Below are positions 32,531-41,710 of a stretch of DNA of 64,000 nt, piece after piece. The DNA is from Vulcanimicrobiota bacterium. Lineage in GTDB: Bacteria; Vulcanimicrobiota; Vulcanimicrobiia; Vulcanimicrobiales; Vulcanimicrobiaceae. The stretch covers positions 124,001 to 188,000 of the forward strand of contig PMSI01000003.1 of assembly GCA_003168375.1 (NCBI GenBank), written 5' to 3'. The position numbers and the translations under genes were made by a program. The notes beneath the pieces are model-generated. The model was not told the DNA's origin. It did not search any database and saw nothing but the letters and a program-made list of their open reading frames with translations. Numbering within the stretch: position 1 is the first letter of the stretch; each line of letters starts with the position of its first letter.

Positions 32531-33156
32531 TGGATCAAGACGCGACCACCACCGTCACCGCGGTCACCGAGCCCGACGAGCAGGCCGCCGCGCCGGCGGC
32601 GCCGGCTCAGAAGAAGACCGACGATCGCAAGAAGTGGTACGTGATCCACACGTACTCCGGCTACGAGAACAAGGTCAAGGCGAACCTCGAGCGCCGCATC
32701 CACTCGATGAACATGCAGGACAAGATCTTCCGCGTGCTCGTCCCGATGGAAGACGAGGTCGAGTTCAAGGACGGCAAGCGTAAGATCACCCCCAAGAAAG
32801 TCTTCCCGGGCTACGTGCTCGTCGAGATGGACATGGACGACGCGTCCTGGTACGTCGTGCGCAACACCTCGGGCGTGACCGGATTCGTCGGCTCGCCGGG
32901 GTCAGGTGAGAAGCCCGTACCGTTGCAGGACAAAGAAGTGAAGACGATCCTCAAGCAGATGGGGATCGAGACGCCCAAACTCAAGATCGACTTTGCGAAG
33001 GGCGACCGGATCAAGGTCACCTCGGGACCGTTCTTCGACTTCACCGGGATCGTCGACGACATCCAGCCGGAAAAAGAAAAGGTTCGCGCGCTCATCTCGA
33101 TCTTCGGGCGCGAGACGCCGGTCGAGCTGGAGTTCTACCAGATCGAGAAGGTCTAG
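32530..33156 (+). CDS. nusG: Transcription termination/antitermination protein NusG
   Basis: NusG binds RNA polymerase and links it to ribosomes or Rho. The NGN domain is clear (KKWYVIHTYSGYENKVKANLERRI, FPGYVLVEMDMDDASWYVVRNT, TGFVG). The KOW motif follows (KGDRIKVTSGPFFDFTGIVDDI). An alanine-rich N-terminal extension of about 30 residues precedes the NGN domain. The length of 208 residues is normal. Confidence 0.96.
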   Translation: MDQDATTTVTAVTEPDEQAAAPAAPAQKKTDDRKKWYVIHTYSGYENKVKANLERRIHSMNMQDKIFRVLVPMEDEVEFKDGKRKITPKKVFPGYVLVEMDMDDASWYVVRNTSGVTGFVGSPGSGEKPVPLQDKEVKTILKQMGIETPKLKIDFAKGDRIKVTSGPFFDFTGIVDDIQPEKEKVRALISIFGRETPVELEFYQIEKV

Positions 33157-33163
33157 GCACGGT

Positions 33164-34014
33164 TTAGAGCGCGACGCCGCCGCCGGTGTAGATGGTCTTC
33201 CAGCTGGTGCCTTTGCGGGTGTAGATGGCGAAGGTGTGGGCGTCGTAGCCGAGGATGCGGGTGACGACGGCGGGCGTGTTGGGGGCGAGGTCGATCGCGT
33301 CGACGAGGGCTTCGCCGGTGCCGGTGAGCTCGGGGTTGCTTTGGGTGGTTTGCAGGCTGGTGAGTGTTGCGCGGAGCGTGCCGTTGGTGCGCTCGGCGAT
33401 GAAAAACAGGTGTTGGTCTTTGTGCGTCGTCGCGGCTCCGCTCACGAAGATCGTGCCGATGTATGCGGGGCCGTGGCCGAGATCGATTGCGGTCAGGTTG
33501 CGGACCTCGAGCGCGCTCGTGGGGGCGTTGCCGAGGGCGGACGTCGCGAGGGCGAGCGCCGCTTTGCGTTCTGCCGGCGTCAAGGCGCGGCGCGCTGAGG
33601 CGGCGTGACCGGTGAGGGTCGGTGATGCGAGCGCTTCGATGGTGACGCCCAGGTGCAGGCTCGGTGGAACGGTGATCGTGCGCTGCCGTTGGCGACCTTG
33701 GCGGGGACCGTCGCGATGGCGCGGCGGCCGAAGATCACGTGGACGTGGTTGCCGTTGGTCGCGATCGATGCGTTGGCTTCCATGCGCAGCTTGTCGGAAG
33801 GCTGTCCATCGGTTGGACCGGGGTTGACGAACGTGCCGTGGATGCGGACGGCGACGGGTTCGAGAAACCCGCCCTCGCCGATGGCGAAGATCGCGTCGCC
33901 GGCACCGGTGGGGACGGTGGGGTTGTCCAGGCTTGCGCCGGTCACGGTACCGCCGGGCACGGCGAAAAGGGCGGCGGCAAGAAATGCGGCGGCGGTTCGG
34001 TTCGAGTGGCGCAC
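33164..34014 (-). pseudogene. Secreted protein gene with a frameshift
   Basis: The N-terminal part has a signal peptide (AAAFLAAALFAVPGGTVTGA) and a repetitive secreted segment (DAIFAIGEGGFLEPVAVRIHG, NGNHVHVIFGRRAIATVP). The C-terminal part (LHLGVTIEALASP through TGTGEALVDAIDLAP) is in the neighbouring frame. The two meet near 33676-33690, where adding one base would restore a single protein of about 282 residues. The family was not recognised. A true mutation or a sequencing error would look the same. The GTG start at 34014 lies one base from the divergent ATG of the next gene. Confidence 0.65.
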
Positions 34015-34015
34015 G

Positions 34016-34501
34016 ATGCGTCCTTTGGCGACTCGCGGCTCGTTCCTCGCCGGTGCGACCTCGCTCGGTGTAAGCGCCGCCGCCGTGCCGTCCCGTGTTC
34101 GTTCGGCACAGGTGGTCGTGCGGCTCGTGGAGGCGAGCGGGACGACCGACACCGCGACGCTCGTGCACGCGTTCGAGAACCATCGTTACGACGCGGCGAA
34201 GGCGCAGCCGGCGTTCTTCCGCGCCTGCGATCACCAAGCGGTGCAGGAGACGTACTGCGCCGAGATGCTGCCGCGCGCGAAGCGCCGCGACCCGAACGAG
34301 TACTTCCGGATCGTCTCGGCGGTCGGCGGGGAGTTCGCCGCGGGCACCTGCAGCGATCCCGACAGTGCGAAGGCTGCCGCGATCATCGGCGCGGAGACCG
34401 TTCCCGCGCGAGCGGGCTACGAGCCGACGGATCCGCTAACCCCCCTCGCTTGTTTCGAGAGTTTTTTCCGACCGGTGCGCGAAGCGCGTGGGCAACGATA
34501 A
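34016..34501 (+). CDS. Hypothetical exported protein (161 aa)
   Basis: The protein begins with an arginine-containing hydrophobic leader (TRGSFLAGATSLGVSAAA) resembling a signal peptide. The mature part has four cysteines (FRACD, TYCAEM, GTCSDPD, LACFES), which could form disulphides. No family was recognised. The start almost touches the divergent frameshifted gene, and the stop overlaps the S1-protein start by one base. Confidence 0.6.
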   Translation: MRPLATRGSFLAGATSLGVSAAAVPSRVRSAQVVVRLVEASGTTDTATLVHAFENHRYDAAKAQPAFFRACDHQAVQETYCAEMLPRAKRRDPNEYFRIVSAVGGEFAAGTCSDPDSAKAAAIIGAETVPARAGYEPTDPLTPLACFESFFRPVREARGQR

Positions 34502-35841
34502 TGAGCGAGACCGACGCGTCCAAACACACGACCGCATCCGATGAACCGGCTGCATCCGCCGCCGCGGGGCCGTCGACCCCCGCGCTGGAGGCGAGCGCCG
34601 GAGCACCGGCGCCCGAGGCGCCGGTGGCCGAGATCCCAGTCGCCGAGGCGCCGGTTCCCGAACCGCACGCGGTTGAGGCTCCGGTGGCGGAGCCGCCGCC
34701 AGCTGAGCCGGCGGCGCTCGCGGAGGAGCCGATAGCGGCCGAAGCAGTGCCGGCAGAGGAGGCCGTGTCGGTCGAAGCGGATGCGGCGCCGCCGGAGGAG
34801 CCCATCTCAGCCGAGCCGGCGGCGACTCCGGCCGAGGCGGCGGCTGCGGAGCCGGTCGCACCGGCAGGCGCGCCCCCGTTGGGCGAACCGGCTGAGCCGA
34901 TCGCCGAGGCCGAGCCGGTGGCATCGGCAGCGCCTGCTGAGGCGGAGGTCGCTACCGGCGAGCCGGCGCGCAAGCCTCCGCCGCCGCCGAACCCGGCGAA
35001 CGAAGAGCGCCGTCTGCGCGCGCAGCAGGCCTGGGAGCACGTCGTCGCGGCCCGCGAGAGCGGCGAAGTGCTCACCGGAACGGTCACGACGGCGGTCAAG
35101 GGCGGCCTGCTCGTCGACGTCGGCGGGATTCGTGGTTTCTTGCCGGCCTCGCAAGTGCGCGTGCCGATCGGGACCGCGATCGACACGCTGGTCAAGACGA
35201 AGGTACCGCTCAAGGTGATCGATATCGATCAGGCACGCCGCCGTATCGTCGTGTCGAACCGCCGTGCGGCGGACGAAGAGCGTCGCTCGAAGCGCACGGA
35301 GCTGCTGCGGTCGCTGGCGGTCGGACAGGTGCGTGAAGGGGTCGTCGTGCGGCTGGCGGATTTCGGCGCGTTCGTCGACCTCGGCGGCGTCGATGGGTTG
35401 ATCCCGATGCGTGAGCTCGCGTTCGAGCGCGTCGAGAAATCGTCGGACGTCGTGAAGGTCGGCGACGTCCTTCCGGTCGAGGTCCTGCGGATCGACGAGA
35501 ACGGGAAAAAGATCTCGCTCTCGCGCAAGAACGCGCTGCCCGACCCGTGGCGCGATCACGCCAACGTGCTCAAGCAGGGCTCGACGGTCGAGGGTAAAGT
35601 CGTCGCCAAAGAGCCGCGGCTGCAGGTCGAGATCGCACCGGGTGTCGTCGGCAGCATTCGCGACAGCGACGCCGATCCGGCCGACTACGAGATCGGCGAA
35701 GCGATCGAGGTGCTGGTGCGGCGGGTCGACCGCGCGACGCGCCGGATCACGCTCACGACGCTGCACGGCGCGTCAGCCGTACCGCCGCCTTCGAGCACGG
35801 GCTTTGCCCCGCTCGGCGTGGAGCTCGGCCGCCGCCCCTAG
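34501..35841 (+). CDS. S1-domain RNA-binding protein with a long acidic Ala/Pro/Glu-rich N-terminus
   Basis: After about 160 low-complexity residues rich in alanine, proline and glutamate, S1-type RNA-binding folds follow. The first begins GEVLTGTVTTAVKGGLLVDVGGIRGFLPASQV. The second is GQVREGVVVRLADFGAFVDLGGVDGLIPMREL. A third, weaker one is GSTVEGKVVAKEPRLQVEIAPGVVGSI. This resembles short ribosomal protein S1 homologues, which help load mRNA on the 30S subunit. With three domains it differs from the six-domain E. coli protein, so the exact role is open. Confidence 0.8.
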   Translation: MSETDASKHTTASDEPAASAAAGPSTPALEASAGAPAPEAPVAEIPVAEAPVPEPHAVEAPVAEPPPAEPAALAEEPIAAEAVPAEEAVSVEADAAPPEEPISAEPAATPAEAAAAEPVAPAGAPPLGEPAEPIAEAEPVASAAPAEAEVATGEPARKPPPPPNPANEERRLRAQQAWEHVVAARESGEVLTGTVTTAVKGGLLVDVGGIRGFLPASQVRVPIGTAIDTLVKTKVPLKVIDIDQARRRIVVSNRRAADEERRSKRTELLRSLAVGQVREGVVVRLADFGAFVDLGGVDGLIPMRELAFERVEKSSDVVKVGDVLPVEVLRIDENGKKISLSRKNALPDPWRDHANVLKQGSTVEGKVVAKEPRLQVEIAPGVVGSIRDSDADPADYEIGEAIEVLVRRVDRATRRITLTTLHGASAVPPPSSTGFAPLGVELGRRP

Positions 35842-35979
35842 GACTCGGCGTGGCCGAGGTTCGTCGATTCTCAGCGAAGCGGGACTCAAACTTTACCGCA
35901 CGTTCCCAGGCGAAGCGTACTGCGGTGACGACGTATCGGCGCATCCAGCTCACGTTCTTCTAGAACAGGTGGTACCTTC

Positions 35980-37062
35980 ATGATGTCGCGCACGAGGGGC
36001 GTTTTCGCGGCGCTCAGTATCGCTATTCTCGCGGGGTGCGGCGGTGGCGCGCACTCCGTCCCGTCTGACGGCCGCACGGCGGCAACGCTGCAAGGCGGCG
36101 CGCAGAAGACGACGTCGACACTCAAGGATGGAACGTTGTACTACGCGACGAGGTCGACCGTGTACGCGTTGCCGCTCAACGCGAAGGGTAACGCGGCGGC
36201 CACGCGGTCGATCACGCCGCATCCCGAGCAGCAAGGGATCACGACCGCGGTCGCGACGAACGCGGACGGCACACTCGACGTGCAGCAGAACTACTTCGAC
36301 GACACCGGCGAGCATTGCCGCGTCGACGTCGAGCCCGCCGACGCCAACGGCTCGCCGGCCTCGACCACGGTCGCGTGCGACGCGACTCCGGGGACGCAAG
36401 GCGACGGCGTGGCGCGCAACGGCTTCGGCGGCTTCGACATCCTCTACAATACCCCGAACAGCTTCATCGTCAAGCGCTTCGCGACCGACGGCGCAGCGCT
36501 GCAGAACACTCTCACGCTCGGACCGCCGGGATTCGCCGGCCTCTACCTCGCGACCGACCGCGGCGGCCGCGACTATCTCGTCAATAGCGGCGGCGAGATC
36601 CGCCAGTACCGGCGCCACGCGACGTCGGTCGACAACACGCTGGAGGACTGCACGGTCAGCGCGTTCTACGGCGACGGACCGCTCGCGGTCGCGTCTGACA
36701 AGGCGATCTACCTGGTGGTGAGGACCGAGGGCGACCTCGCGAACTCGACCATCCAGGCGATCACGAGTTGCCCCGCGAGCGGTCCGGCGACCGTCTCACG
36801 CACGATCGGACCGTTCCCGACGACCTACATCAGCGCGATGGCGGTCGACAACGCCGGCCGCCTCTACGTCGGGCTCAACGCGATCGACGGCGCGTCGCCG
36901 TCGACGATCGCGGTATTCGACGCCACTGCGAACGGCGCACCGGCGCCGCAGCGGACCATCTCCCCGAACCCGGGGACGAACTTCATCCGCGGCCTCGCGA
37001 CCTACGAACCGCCCGCGACCCCCGCGCCCTCGCCGACACCGTCGCCGGCTCCGACGCCGTGA
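35980..37062 (+). CDS. Lipoprotein, possibly a beta-propeller
   Basis: A lipoprotein signal with the lipobox LAGC is followed by repeated short segments of the form YYATRSTVYALPLN, LYLATDRGGRDYLVN and RLYVGLNAID. These suggest a beta-propeller. The C-terminus is a PSPTPSPAPTP linker-like tail. Proteins of this form are common as secreted proteins of unknown function in related high-G+C bacteria. A hairpin follows the stop. Confidence 0.7.
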   Translation: MMSRTRGVFAALSIAILAGCGGGAHSVPSDGRTAATLQGGAQKTTSTLKDGTLYYATRSTVYALPLNAKGNAAATRSITPHPEQQGITTAVATNADGTLDVQQNYFDDTGEHCRVDVEPADANGSPASTTVACDATPGTQGDGVARNGFGGFDILYNTPNSFIVKRFATDGAALQNTLTLGPPGFAGLYLATDRGGRDYLVNSGGEIRQYRRHATSVDNTLEDCTVSAFYGDGPLAVASDKAIYLVVRTEGDLANSTIQAITSCPASGPATVSRTIGPFPTTYISAMAVDNAGRLYVGLNAIDGASPSTIAVFDATANGAPAPQRTISPNPGTNFIRGLATYEPPATPAPSPTPSPAPTP

Positions 37063-37069
37063 CTCCGGT

Positions 37070-37103
37070 CCCGCCTTCTCGTCCGGCAGGGCGAGAGGGC
37101 GGG
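37070..37103. terminator. Hairpin between the lipoprotein gene and the convergent STAS gene
   Basis: Twelve-base arms (CCCGCCTTCTCG and CGAGAGGGCGGG) pair with one wobble around a 10-base loop. The position between convergent ends favours a bidirectional terminator. Confidence 0.6.
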
Positions 37104-37116
37104 CCGCGGGACGCTC

Positions 37117-37404
37117 CTAGACGGGTTCGCCCACGCGCTCCTCGACGATATCGAAGAGGTGCGTCAGTCCGACGAGCTCGAGGATGCGGCGGAACTGAAA
37201 CGTCGCACCCCGGACGCGCACTCTGCGCGGACCGACGCGTCGCGCGAACTCGACGAACGCGGTGATCGCCGTCGAGTCGAGAAAGCTCACCTGCTCGAGA
37301 TCGAGCTCGCACGGACCGTCGATCGCGTCGAGCATCTGCTGCGTCTCGGTGCGATTGCTCATATCGAGCGCGCCGGTAAATCTCACTGCTCGAAGCGTCT
37401 CCAT
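37117..37404 (-). CDS. STAS-domain anti-anti-sigma factor
   Basis: The 95-residue protein is a single STAS domain with the phosphorylatable serine in FLDSTAITAFVEFA and the preceding ELDLEQVSFL strand. It would bind an anti-sigma kinase when unphosphorylated. The two SpoIIE-type phosphatases in this window (19194-22748 and 57344-58705) could dephosphorylate such a protein, but no sigma/anti-sigma partner is adjacent. Confidence 0.82.
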   Translation of the reverse strand: METLRAVRFTGALDMSNRTETQQMLDAIDGPCELDLEQVSFLDSTAITAFVEFARRVGPRRVRVRGATFQFRRILELVGLTHLFDIVEERVGEPV

Positions 37405-37563
37405 CGCCGTCCTCCGCCGTTTCCCTGGCAGTAAGAATCTCGGTTCCGAAAACCTGTGCGCGGAGGCCGGGGCGTAAAGAATCAGCGAAACGCGACCCGA
37501 GTGTGATGCGCATCAAGTTTGGGTTTCTCGGGCGCTCGTTCCCGGCTTGCAGCGTCCGGTTCC

Positions 37564-39057
37564 ATGCCACGTCGGCCCGAGGCCGGAGTTCGCGCGTTCC
37601 TGACCGAAACGGGTGCCGGGCTGATGATCGACGCCTTCCACACCGTGGCGATCGGGACGCGCGACGAGATCGCGCGTGCTCTGCGGCAACGTGGCCCGAG
37701 GTCGGCTGCGGGTCGGCTGCTCGACGCGGTCTTGGCGCAGTACGATGGGGACGTCGATGCGGCGATCCGCCAACTGCGCTCGCTCGTTGCATCGGGCGGG
37801 GCTGAAGGTTCGTACGCGGCCGACGTCTTGGCTCCCATCCTCATGATGCGATCTGGGCATGAGTCCGAGATCGCGGCGCTTGCGGAGACGCTCGGCAGCA
37901 ACGGCTGGCCCGCGTCCGCGGCGGTCTTCCGGGCGCACATCGCGGCGCATGAGGGCGCGTCGTCGGACGCGTGCGCCCACGTCGAGCGCGCGACGCGTCT
38001 GCTCGAGACGGAAGAGGACGCGGTGATTCGGTTCCGGCTCGAGCAGCGGCTGGCGCGCGTCGCGTTCTATCTGCACGACTACGACTCCGCGATGCAGTTG
38101 GCGCTGCGCAGTGCCGCCGGCGCCTCGAGGCTTGCGGCATGGCGAGCCGCAGCGGCGGGGTATTCGATTCTATACAACATCCATGCGGACGTCACCGGCG
38201 ATGTCGCCGAAGCAGACCACTATGCCGGTCTCGCGCGGATCGCAGCCGCGCGATCGGATGACGCGTCCTTCCTGCACGCCGCGCTCGTCGCCGAGTTCGA
38301 GCTCGCGGTGCAGTCGGCCGACGAGCCGCGCATCGCGGTGCTCCGCCGCGAGATTCGTCGCCGGCTCCTCCCGCCGCAGTACGCGGAACACTTCGCGCTG
38401 GCGTTCTCGGAAGCGTTGCTGACATCGTTGACCGACCAACGTGCCTTCATGTCCGTGCTGCAGGTGCTGCGCGATGCGGGCGACCGCAGCCGCGGCGAGC
38501 GGGCGCTGTGCACCGCCTTGATCGGCGTGGCGCACGCCGCGGAGTTCGACGACGCGGCGGCCAGGTCCGAGATCCGGGAAGCGATACGGATCCTCGGCCG
38601 GCCGCGAAGCTCGGAGCCGGCGTTCGAGAAGCGCTATCGACGGCTCGCGCGTGTCGCGGCGGCGGTAACGTGCCTGCTCGTCGGCGACAACGTCCGCGCC
38701 GGGCGTACGCTTCGCACTGCTGAGATGGCCGCCGGCAGCGGCGAGGAACATCTCGTGCAGGTTGCGCGGTCGGGAGCAATCGCATCGGCGCCGCGCTGGC
38801 AGCGGGCGTTCGCGACGCTGTTCGCCGGAGCGTTCGCTGCGAGGCGGGCGGCGGAGCTTCCCGTGCAGCTCACCGCGGCGGAGCTCGACGTGCTCCGCCT
38901 GTTGGCGGCGGGATACGGAGCAAAGCGAATCGCGCGCGAGAGCGGACGCAGCGTCAACACGGTCTACAACCACACGCGTTCGATCTTGGCGAAGTTCGAC
39001 GCAGAGCGGACGGCCGAGGCGGTGATGATCGCGCGGCGGATCGGCATGCTGACGTAG
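37564..39057 (+). CDS. LuxR-type DNA-binding regulator with helical repeats
   Basis: The C-terminal helix-turn-helix (LTAAELDVLRLLAAGYGAKRIARESGRSVNTVYNHTRSILAKF) is of the LuxR/FixJ type. The preceding 400 residues are helical and TPR-like, without an obvious P-loop. The start at 37564 (MPRRPEAG) is chosen because it begins the structured part, but 37519 is possible. The targets are unknown. An inverted repeat lies 34 bases after the stop. Confidence 0.75.
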   Translation: MPRRPEAGVRAFLTETGAGLMIDAFHTVAIGTRDEIARALRQRGPRSAAGRLLDAVLAQYDGDVDAAIRQLRSLVASGGAEGSYAADVLAPILMMRSGHESEIAALAETLGSNGWPASAAVFRAHIAAHEGASSDACAHVERATRLLETEEDAVIRFRLEQRLARVAFYLHDYDSAMQLALRSAAGASRLAAWRAAAAGYSILYNIHADVTGDVAEADHYAGLARIAAARSDDASFLHAALVAEFELAVQSADEPRIAVLRREIRRRLLPPQYAEHFALAFSEALLTSLTDQRAFMSVLQVLRDAGDRSRGERALCTALIGVAHAAEFDDAAARSEIREAIRILGRPRSSEPAFEKRYRRLARVAAAVTCLLVGDNVRAGRTLRTAEMAAGSGEEHLVQVARSGAIASAPRWQRAFATLFAGAFAARRAAELPVQLTAAELDVLRLLAAGYGAKRIARESGRSVNTVYNHTRSILAKFDAERTAEAVMIARRIGMLT

Positions 39058-39090
39058 GACGGCTCGGCGCTCCAACGGAGCGTCTAGTCA

Positions 39091-39123
39091 AACGTGACCG
39101 CAGCGCATTTTCGCGGTCACGTT
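39091..39123. promoter_or_regulatory. Perfect 11-bp inverted repeat between the LuxR-type regulator and a small gene
   Basis: AACGTGACCGC and its exact complement enclose an 11-base A/T-containing loop. No T-run follows. It lies about 37 bases before the strong ribosome binding site of the small gene at 39160, so an operator or leader hairpin is as likely as a terminator. Confidence 0.5.
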
Positions 39124-39159
39124 ACGGTCGGGCGGCATCACGTAAGGAGGGTGCCGCCC

Positions 39160-39279
39160 ATGATCGTTGCTGTGCTCTCAATGTTGCGCGTGTTCTCTGA
39201 GCCGGCCGCCGCGACGGGTGCGAACGCGGTCGCGGCGCCGGCGCCCGCGGCCGACACCGTACCGCCGCTCGCCATGTAG
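39160..39279 (+). CDS. Small hydrophobic peptide (39 aa)
   Basis: The frame MIVAVLSMLRVFSEPAAATGANAVAAPAP has a near-perfect ribosome binding site, TAAGGAGGG, 8 bases before the ATG. It has a hydrophobic start and an alanine/proline-rich end. No family was recognised. The ribosome binding site is one of the strongest in the window. Confidence 0.5.
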   Translation: MIVAVLSMLRVFSEPAAATGANAVAAPAPAADTVPPLAM

Positions 39280-39324
39280 GGGAAGCCGTTGCGTTCGGGG
39301 GTGGACACACGTGGCGTTGGCATC

Positions 39325-39465
39325 ATGGCGTTGCTGGACTTTCTTCTCGGCCTCTCGATCGACGAGGTGGCCGTGCGGTATCGAATCACGCGGACCGCGG
39401 CCGAAAACGAGCTGCGCGAGATACTCCTCGCGTACGGTTTCGACGCTCGGGGTTCGGATCGTTGA
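39325..39465 (+). CDS. Small helix-turn-helix-like protein (46 aa)
   Basis: The frame encodes MALLDFLLGLSIDEVAVRYRITRTAAENELREILLAYGFD, a short helical protein of the kind seen in winged-helix or helix-turn-helix mini-proteins. The TGA overlaps the TTG start of the following LysR-type domain (TTGA). This is good evidence that both are translated. Confidence 0.5.
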   Translation: MALLDFLLGLSIDEVAVRYRITRTAAENELREILLAYGFDARGSDR

Positions 39466-39755
39466 ATCTCGAACAACGAAGCGCCAAACGGCCGCGGCTC
39501 GACCTCAGGCAGCTCGACGCCTTCGTCGCCGTCGCGGAGGAGCTGCATTTCGGCCGCGCGGCCGCGCGCATCCATATCGCGCAGTCGCCGCTCAGCCGCA
39601 TCATTCAAAAGCTGGAGGTGGAGTTCGATACACCGCTCTTCGTGCGAAACAACCGCAACGTTCGACTGACCCCGGCCGGCGACGCGCTGCTCGAGGGCGC
39701 GCGAGAGTTGCTGGAGCTGGCAGATCTCGTCGCTGCTCGAGTGGCGTCGATCTAA
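39462..39755 (+). CDS. LysR-type DNA-binding domain without an effector domain (97 aa)
   Basis: The protein is a single LysR winged helix ([46 protein letters not shown], then [17 protein letters not shown]). It ends at about residue 97, where a full LysR regulator of about 300 residues would continue into its ligand-binding domain. Either the gene was truncated or it is a stand-alone regulator. Its coupled neighbour at 39325 favours the second. A short hairpin, GACCGAAACGGTC, follows the stop. Confidence 0.7.
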   Translation: MNLEQRSAKRPRLDLRQLDAFVAVAEELHFGRAAARIHIAQSPLSRIIQKLEVEFDTPLFVRNNRNVRLTPAGDALLEGARELLELADLVAARVASI

Positions 39756-40095
39756 GACCGAAACGGTCGCAAAGCGCCTCGAATCGTTGCGCGGCGGTCT
39801 CGGGTGGGGCACGCTATCGCGAGTGGGGCCGGCAGCGACGGGTGTGTCGCCCGGCCTTCCGGGTGCTGGGCGACCTAGAGCCGAGACGACCCGACCGACT
39901 CACGGTCAGCAACCGCGTCAGCGCCGCCGGGCCGCGGGTTGTCCCCGCTCGGGGCTGCATGGTAAGATGGGGCGTTGCGCCTCGGAGTACGCGGGGCCGC
40001 GCTCGGTTGCCCACCCCGGCAGCCGGCGTGTTCACCAGCGGGGGAGATGGCTTCGGTCGGCTGCGCCGCACGAAGCCTGTCGAAAGGAACAATCT
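39756..40095. other. Leader and promoter region of rplK-rplA
   Basis: This gap of 340 bases holds the promoter at 39939-39968 and a leader of about 120 bases before rplK. I saw no protein frame of note. A fragment near 40074 (GCCTGTCGAAAGG) resembles half of the dispersed repeat found in cysS and the rplJ leader. Confidence 0.5.
39939..39968 (+). promoter_or_regulatory. Predicted promoter of rplK-rplA
   Basis: TTGTCC (39939-39944) and TAAGAT (39963-39968) are separated by 18 bases. The rplK start is 128 bases downstream, long enough for a regulatory leader. Confidence 0.5.
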
Positions 40096-40518
40096 GTGGC
40101 TAAGAGAGTCGTCGGGAAGATCGGTCTCGCTCTTCCCGCCGGGAAGGCGACACCTGCGCCTCCCGTCGGTCCGGCGTTGGGCCCCTATTCGCTCAACATC
40201 ATGGACTTCTGCAAGCAGTACAACGATCGGACGAAGGCCCAAGAAGGCTTCATCATTCCGGTCGAAATCACGGTCTTCGAAGACCGCACGTTCACGTTCA
40301 TCACGAAGACGCCGCCTGCGTCGTTCCTGATCAAGCGCGCGCTCGGCCTCGAGTCGGGCTCAAAAGAACCGAACCGGAACAAGGTCGGGAAGCTGACCGA
40401 GGCTCAGGTCCGCGAGATCGCGCAGGCCAAGATGCCCGACCTCAACGCGAACGACGAAGCCGCCGCGATGAAGATCGTTGCGGGCACCGCGCGTTCGATG
40501 GGCGTGGACGTCGCCTGA
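40096..40518 (+). CDS. rplK: 50S ribosomal protein L11
   Basis: L11 forms the factor-binding stalk base with 23S rRNA. Recognised parts are [21 protein letters not shown], the RNA-binding C-domain with [15 protein letters not shown] and the terminal [11 protein letters not shown]. The length of 140 residues is normal. The GTG start is preceded by AAAGGAAC. The stop overlaps the rplA ATG by one base. Confidence 0.96.
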   Translation: MAKRVVGKIGLALPAGKATPAPPVGPALGPYSLNIMDFCKQYNDRTKAQEGFIIPVEITVFEDRTFTFITKTPPASFLIKRALGLESGSKEPNRNKVGKLTEAQVREIAQAKMPDLNANDEAAAMKIVAGTARSMGVDVA

Positions 40519-41225
40519 TGCAAAAGCACGGGAAGCGCTACCGCGCGCTCGCGAGCGCGTTCGAAGCTGACCGCCTCTACGATCCCAGCGAAGCGACGCA
40601 GATCGTGAAGCGCAACGCGACCGCGAAGTTCAACGAGACGATCGAGATCCACATCAAGCTCGGCGTCGATCCGAAAAAGTCAGATCAGAACGTCCGCGGC
40701 ACCGTGAACCTGCCGCACGGCACGGGACGCATCGTGCGCGTCATCGCGTTCGCGCGCGGTGACGCCGCGAAGGCTGCGCAGGAAGCCGGCGCCGACGTCG
40801 TCGGCGAGGCCGATCTGATCGAACGCGTCAAGGGCGGCTTCGCCGACTTCGACGTCGCGGTCGCGACGCCGGACATGATGCCGTCGATCGGTAAAGAGCT
40901 GGGCCGCATCCTGGCCCAGAAGATGCCGAACCCGAAGGCCGGCACCGTCTCGCCGAACATCGCCCAGGCCGTGCGCGACATCAAAGCCGGTAAGGTGGAG
41001 TACCGCCTCGACAAGACGGGGATCGTGCACACGATCGTCGGCAAAGCGAACTTCGAGGACAAGCAGCTCACCGAGAACTTCGGCGCGCTGCTCGACGCGA
41101 TCGTGCGCGCAAAGCCGTCGGCTTCGAAGGGCACGTACCTGCGCTCGATCACGCTGACCTCGACGATGGGCCCCGGCGTCAAGGTCGACCCGACCCGGGT
41201 GAAGCCGACTGCCACCACGGCGTAG
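40518..41225 (+). CDS. rplA: 50S ribosomal protein L1
   Basis: L1 builds the L1 stalk that moves E-site tRNA, and it often represses its own operon. Motifs are [51 protein letters not shown] and [20 protein letters not shown]. The length of 235 residues is normal. In most bacteria rplJ follows at once, but here about 11 kb of unrelated genes intervenes. Confidence 0.96.
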   Translation: MQKHGKRYRALASAFEADRLYDPSEATQIVKRNATAKFNETIEIHIKLGVDPKKSDQNVRGTVNLPHGTGRIVRVIAFARGDAAKAAQEAGADVVGEADLIERVKGGFADFDVAVATPDMMPSIGKELGRILAQKMPNPKAGTVSPNIAQAVRDIKAGKVEYRLDKTGIVHTIVGKANFEDKQLTENFGALLDAIVRAKPSASKGTYLRSITLTSTMGPGVKVDPTRVKPTATTA

Positions 41226-41568
41226 TCGGACGACACTTTTTATGCTTTATCGGAACGCTGGGCGAAAGCATTCGGTGAACTGTAAATCTGCGTGACTTTG
41301 ACGAAAACACAGCGTTCGAACGTTACGTATTAGCACGAGGCGTCCCACTTTTGCTGCGTTCAGGGGATTCGGCCAGCGTCGACTTGCGCGGCAAGACGTC
41401 GCACACTACATTAACGGCGCACGAGCACCTAGGGCGACTCTGAAGATTTAAGGTTGGCGAATCTGGATGGGCGTCGCGCCGATCTGAGCATAGGCTTGGC
41501 CTCATTTCGGTTCATTTACTGGCCGCTTCCGGCCCGATGAACGCGGTTCCGGCCCGGCTTTCCCGGTA

Positions 41569-41706
41569 TTACGCCGTCTTCAGCCGCAATAGTCGGTTCT
41601 TCTGCGTGAGAAGATTCGACAATGCGCACAGCACGTGAAGTCGATTCGTGTTCTTCGCGAGGCCGCGATAGCGCACTTTGCAGAACCCGAAGATGCCCTT
41701 GATTAT
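41569..41706 (-). pseudogene. IS5-family transposase C-terminal fragment
   Basis: The minus strand encodes IKGIFGFCKVRYRGLAKNTNRLHVLCALSNLL to a normal-looking stop. This matches the conserved end of IS5-type transposases (KVRYRGLAKN). The rest of the gene is missing upstream. Confidence 0.75.
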
Positions 41707-41710
41707 CCCA

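Noticed and set aside
34541-35218. Arg/Pro-rich frames inside the S1 protein N-terminus
   Set aside because: The low-complexity Ala/Pro/Glu region creates long open frames in every phase. Only the frame leading into the S1 domains is supported.
36983-37792. Minus-strand 269-codon frame around the STAS gene
   Set aside because: The STAS domain is in a different frame with all family features. The larger frame is Arg-rich.
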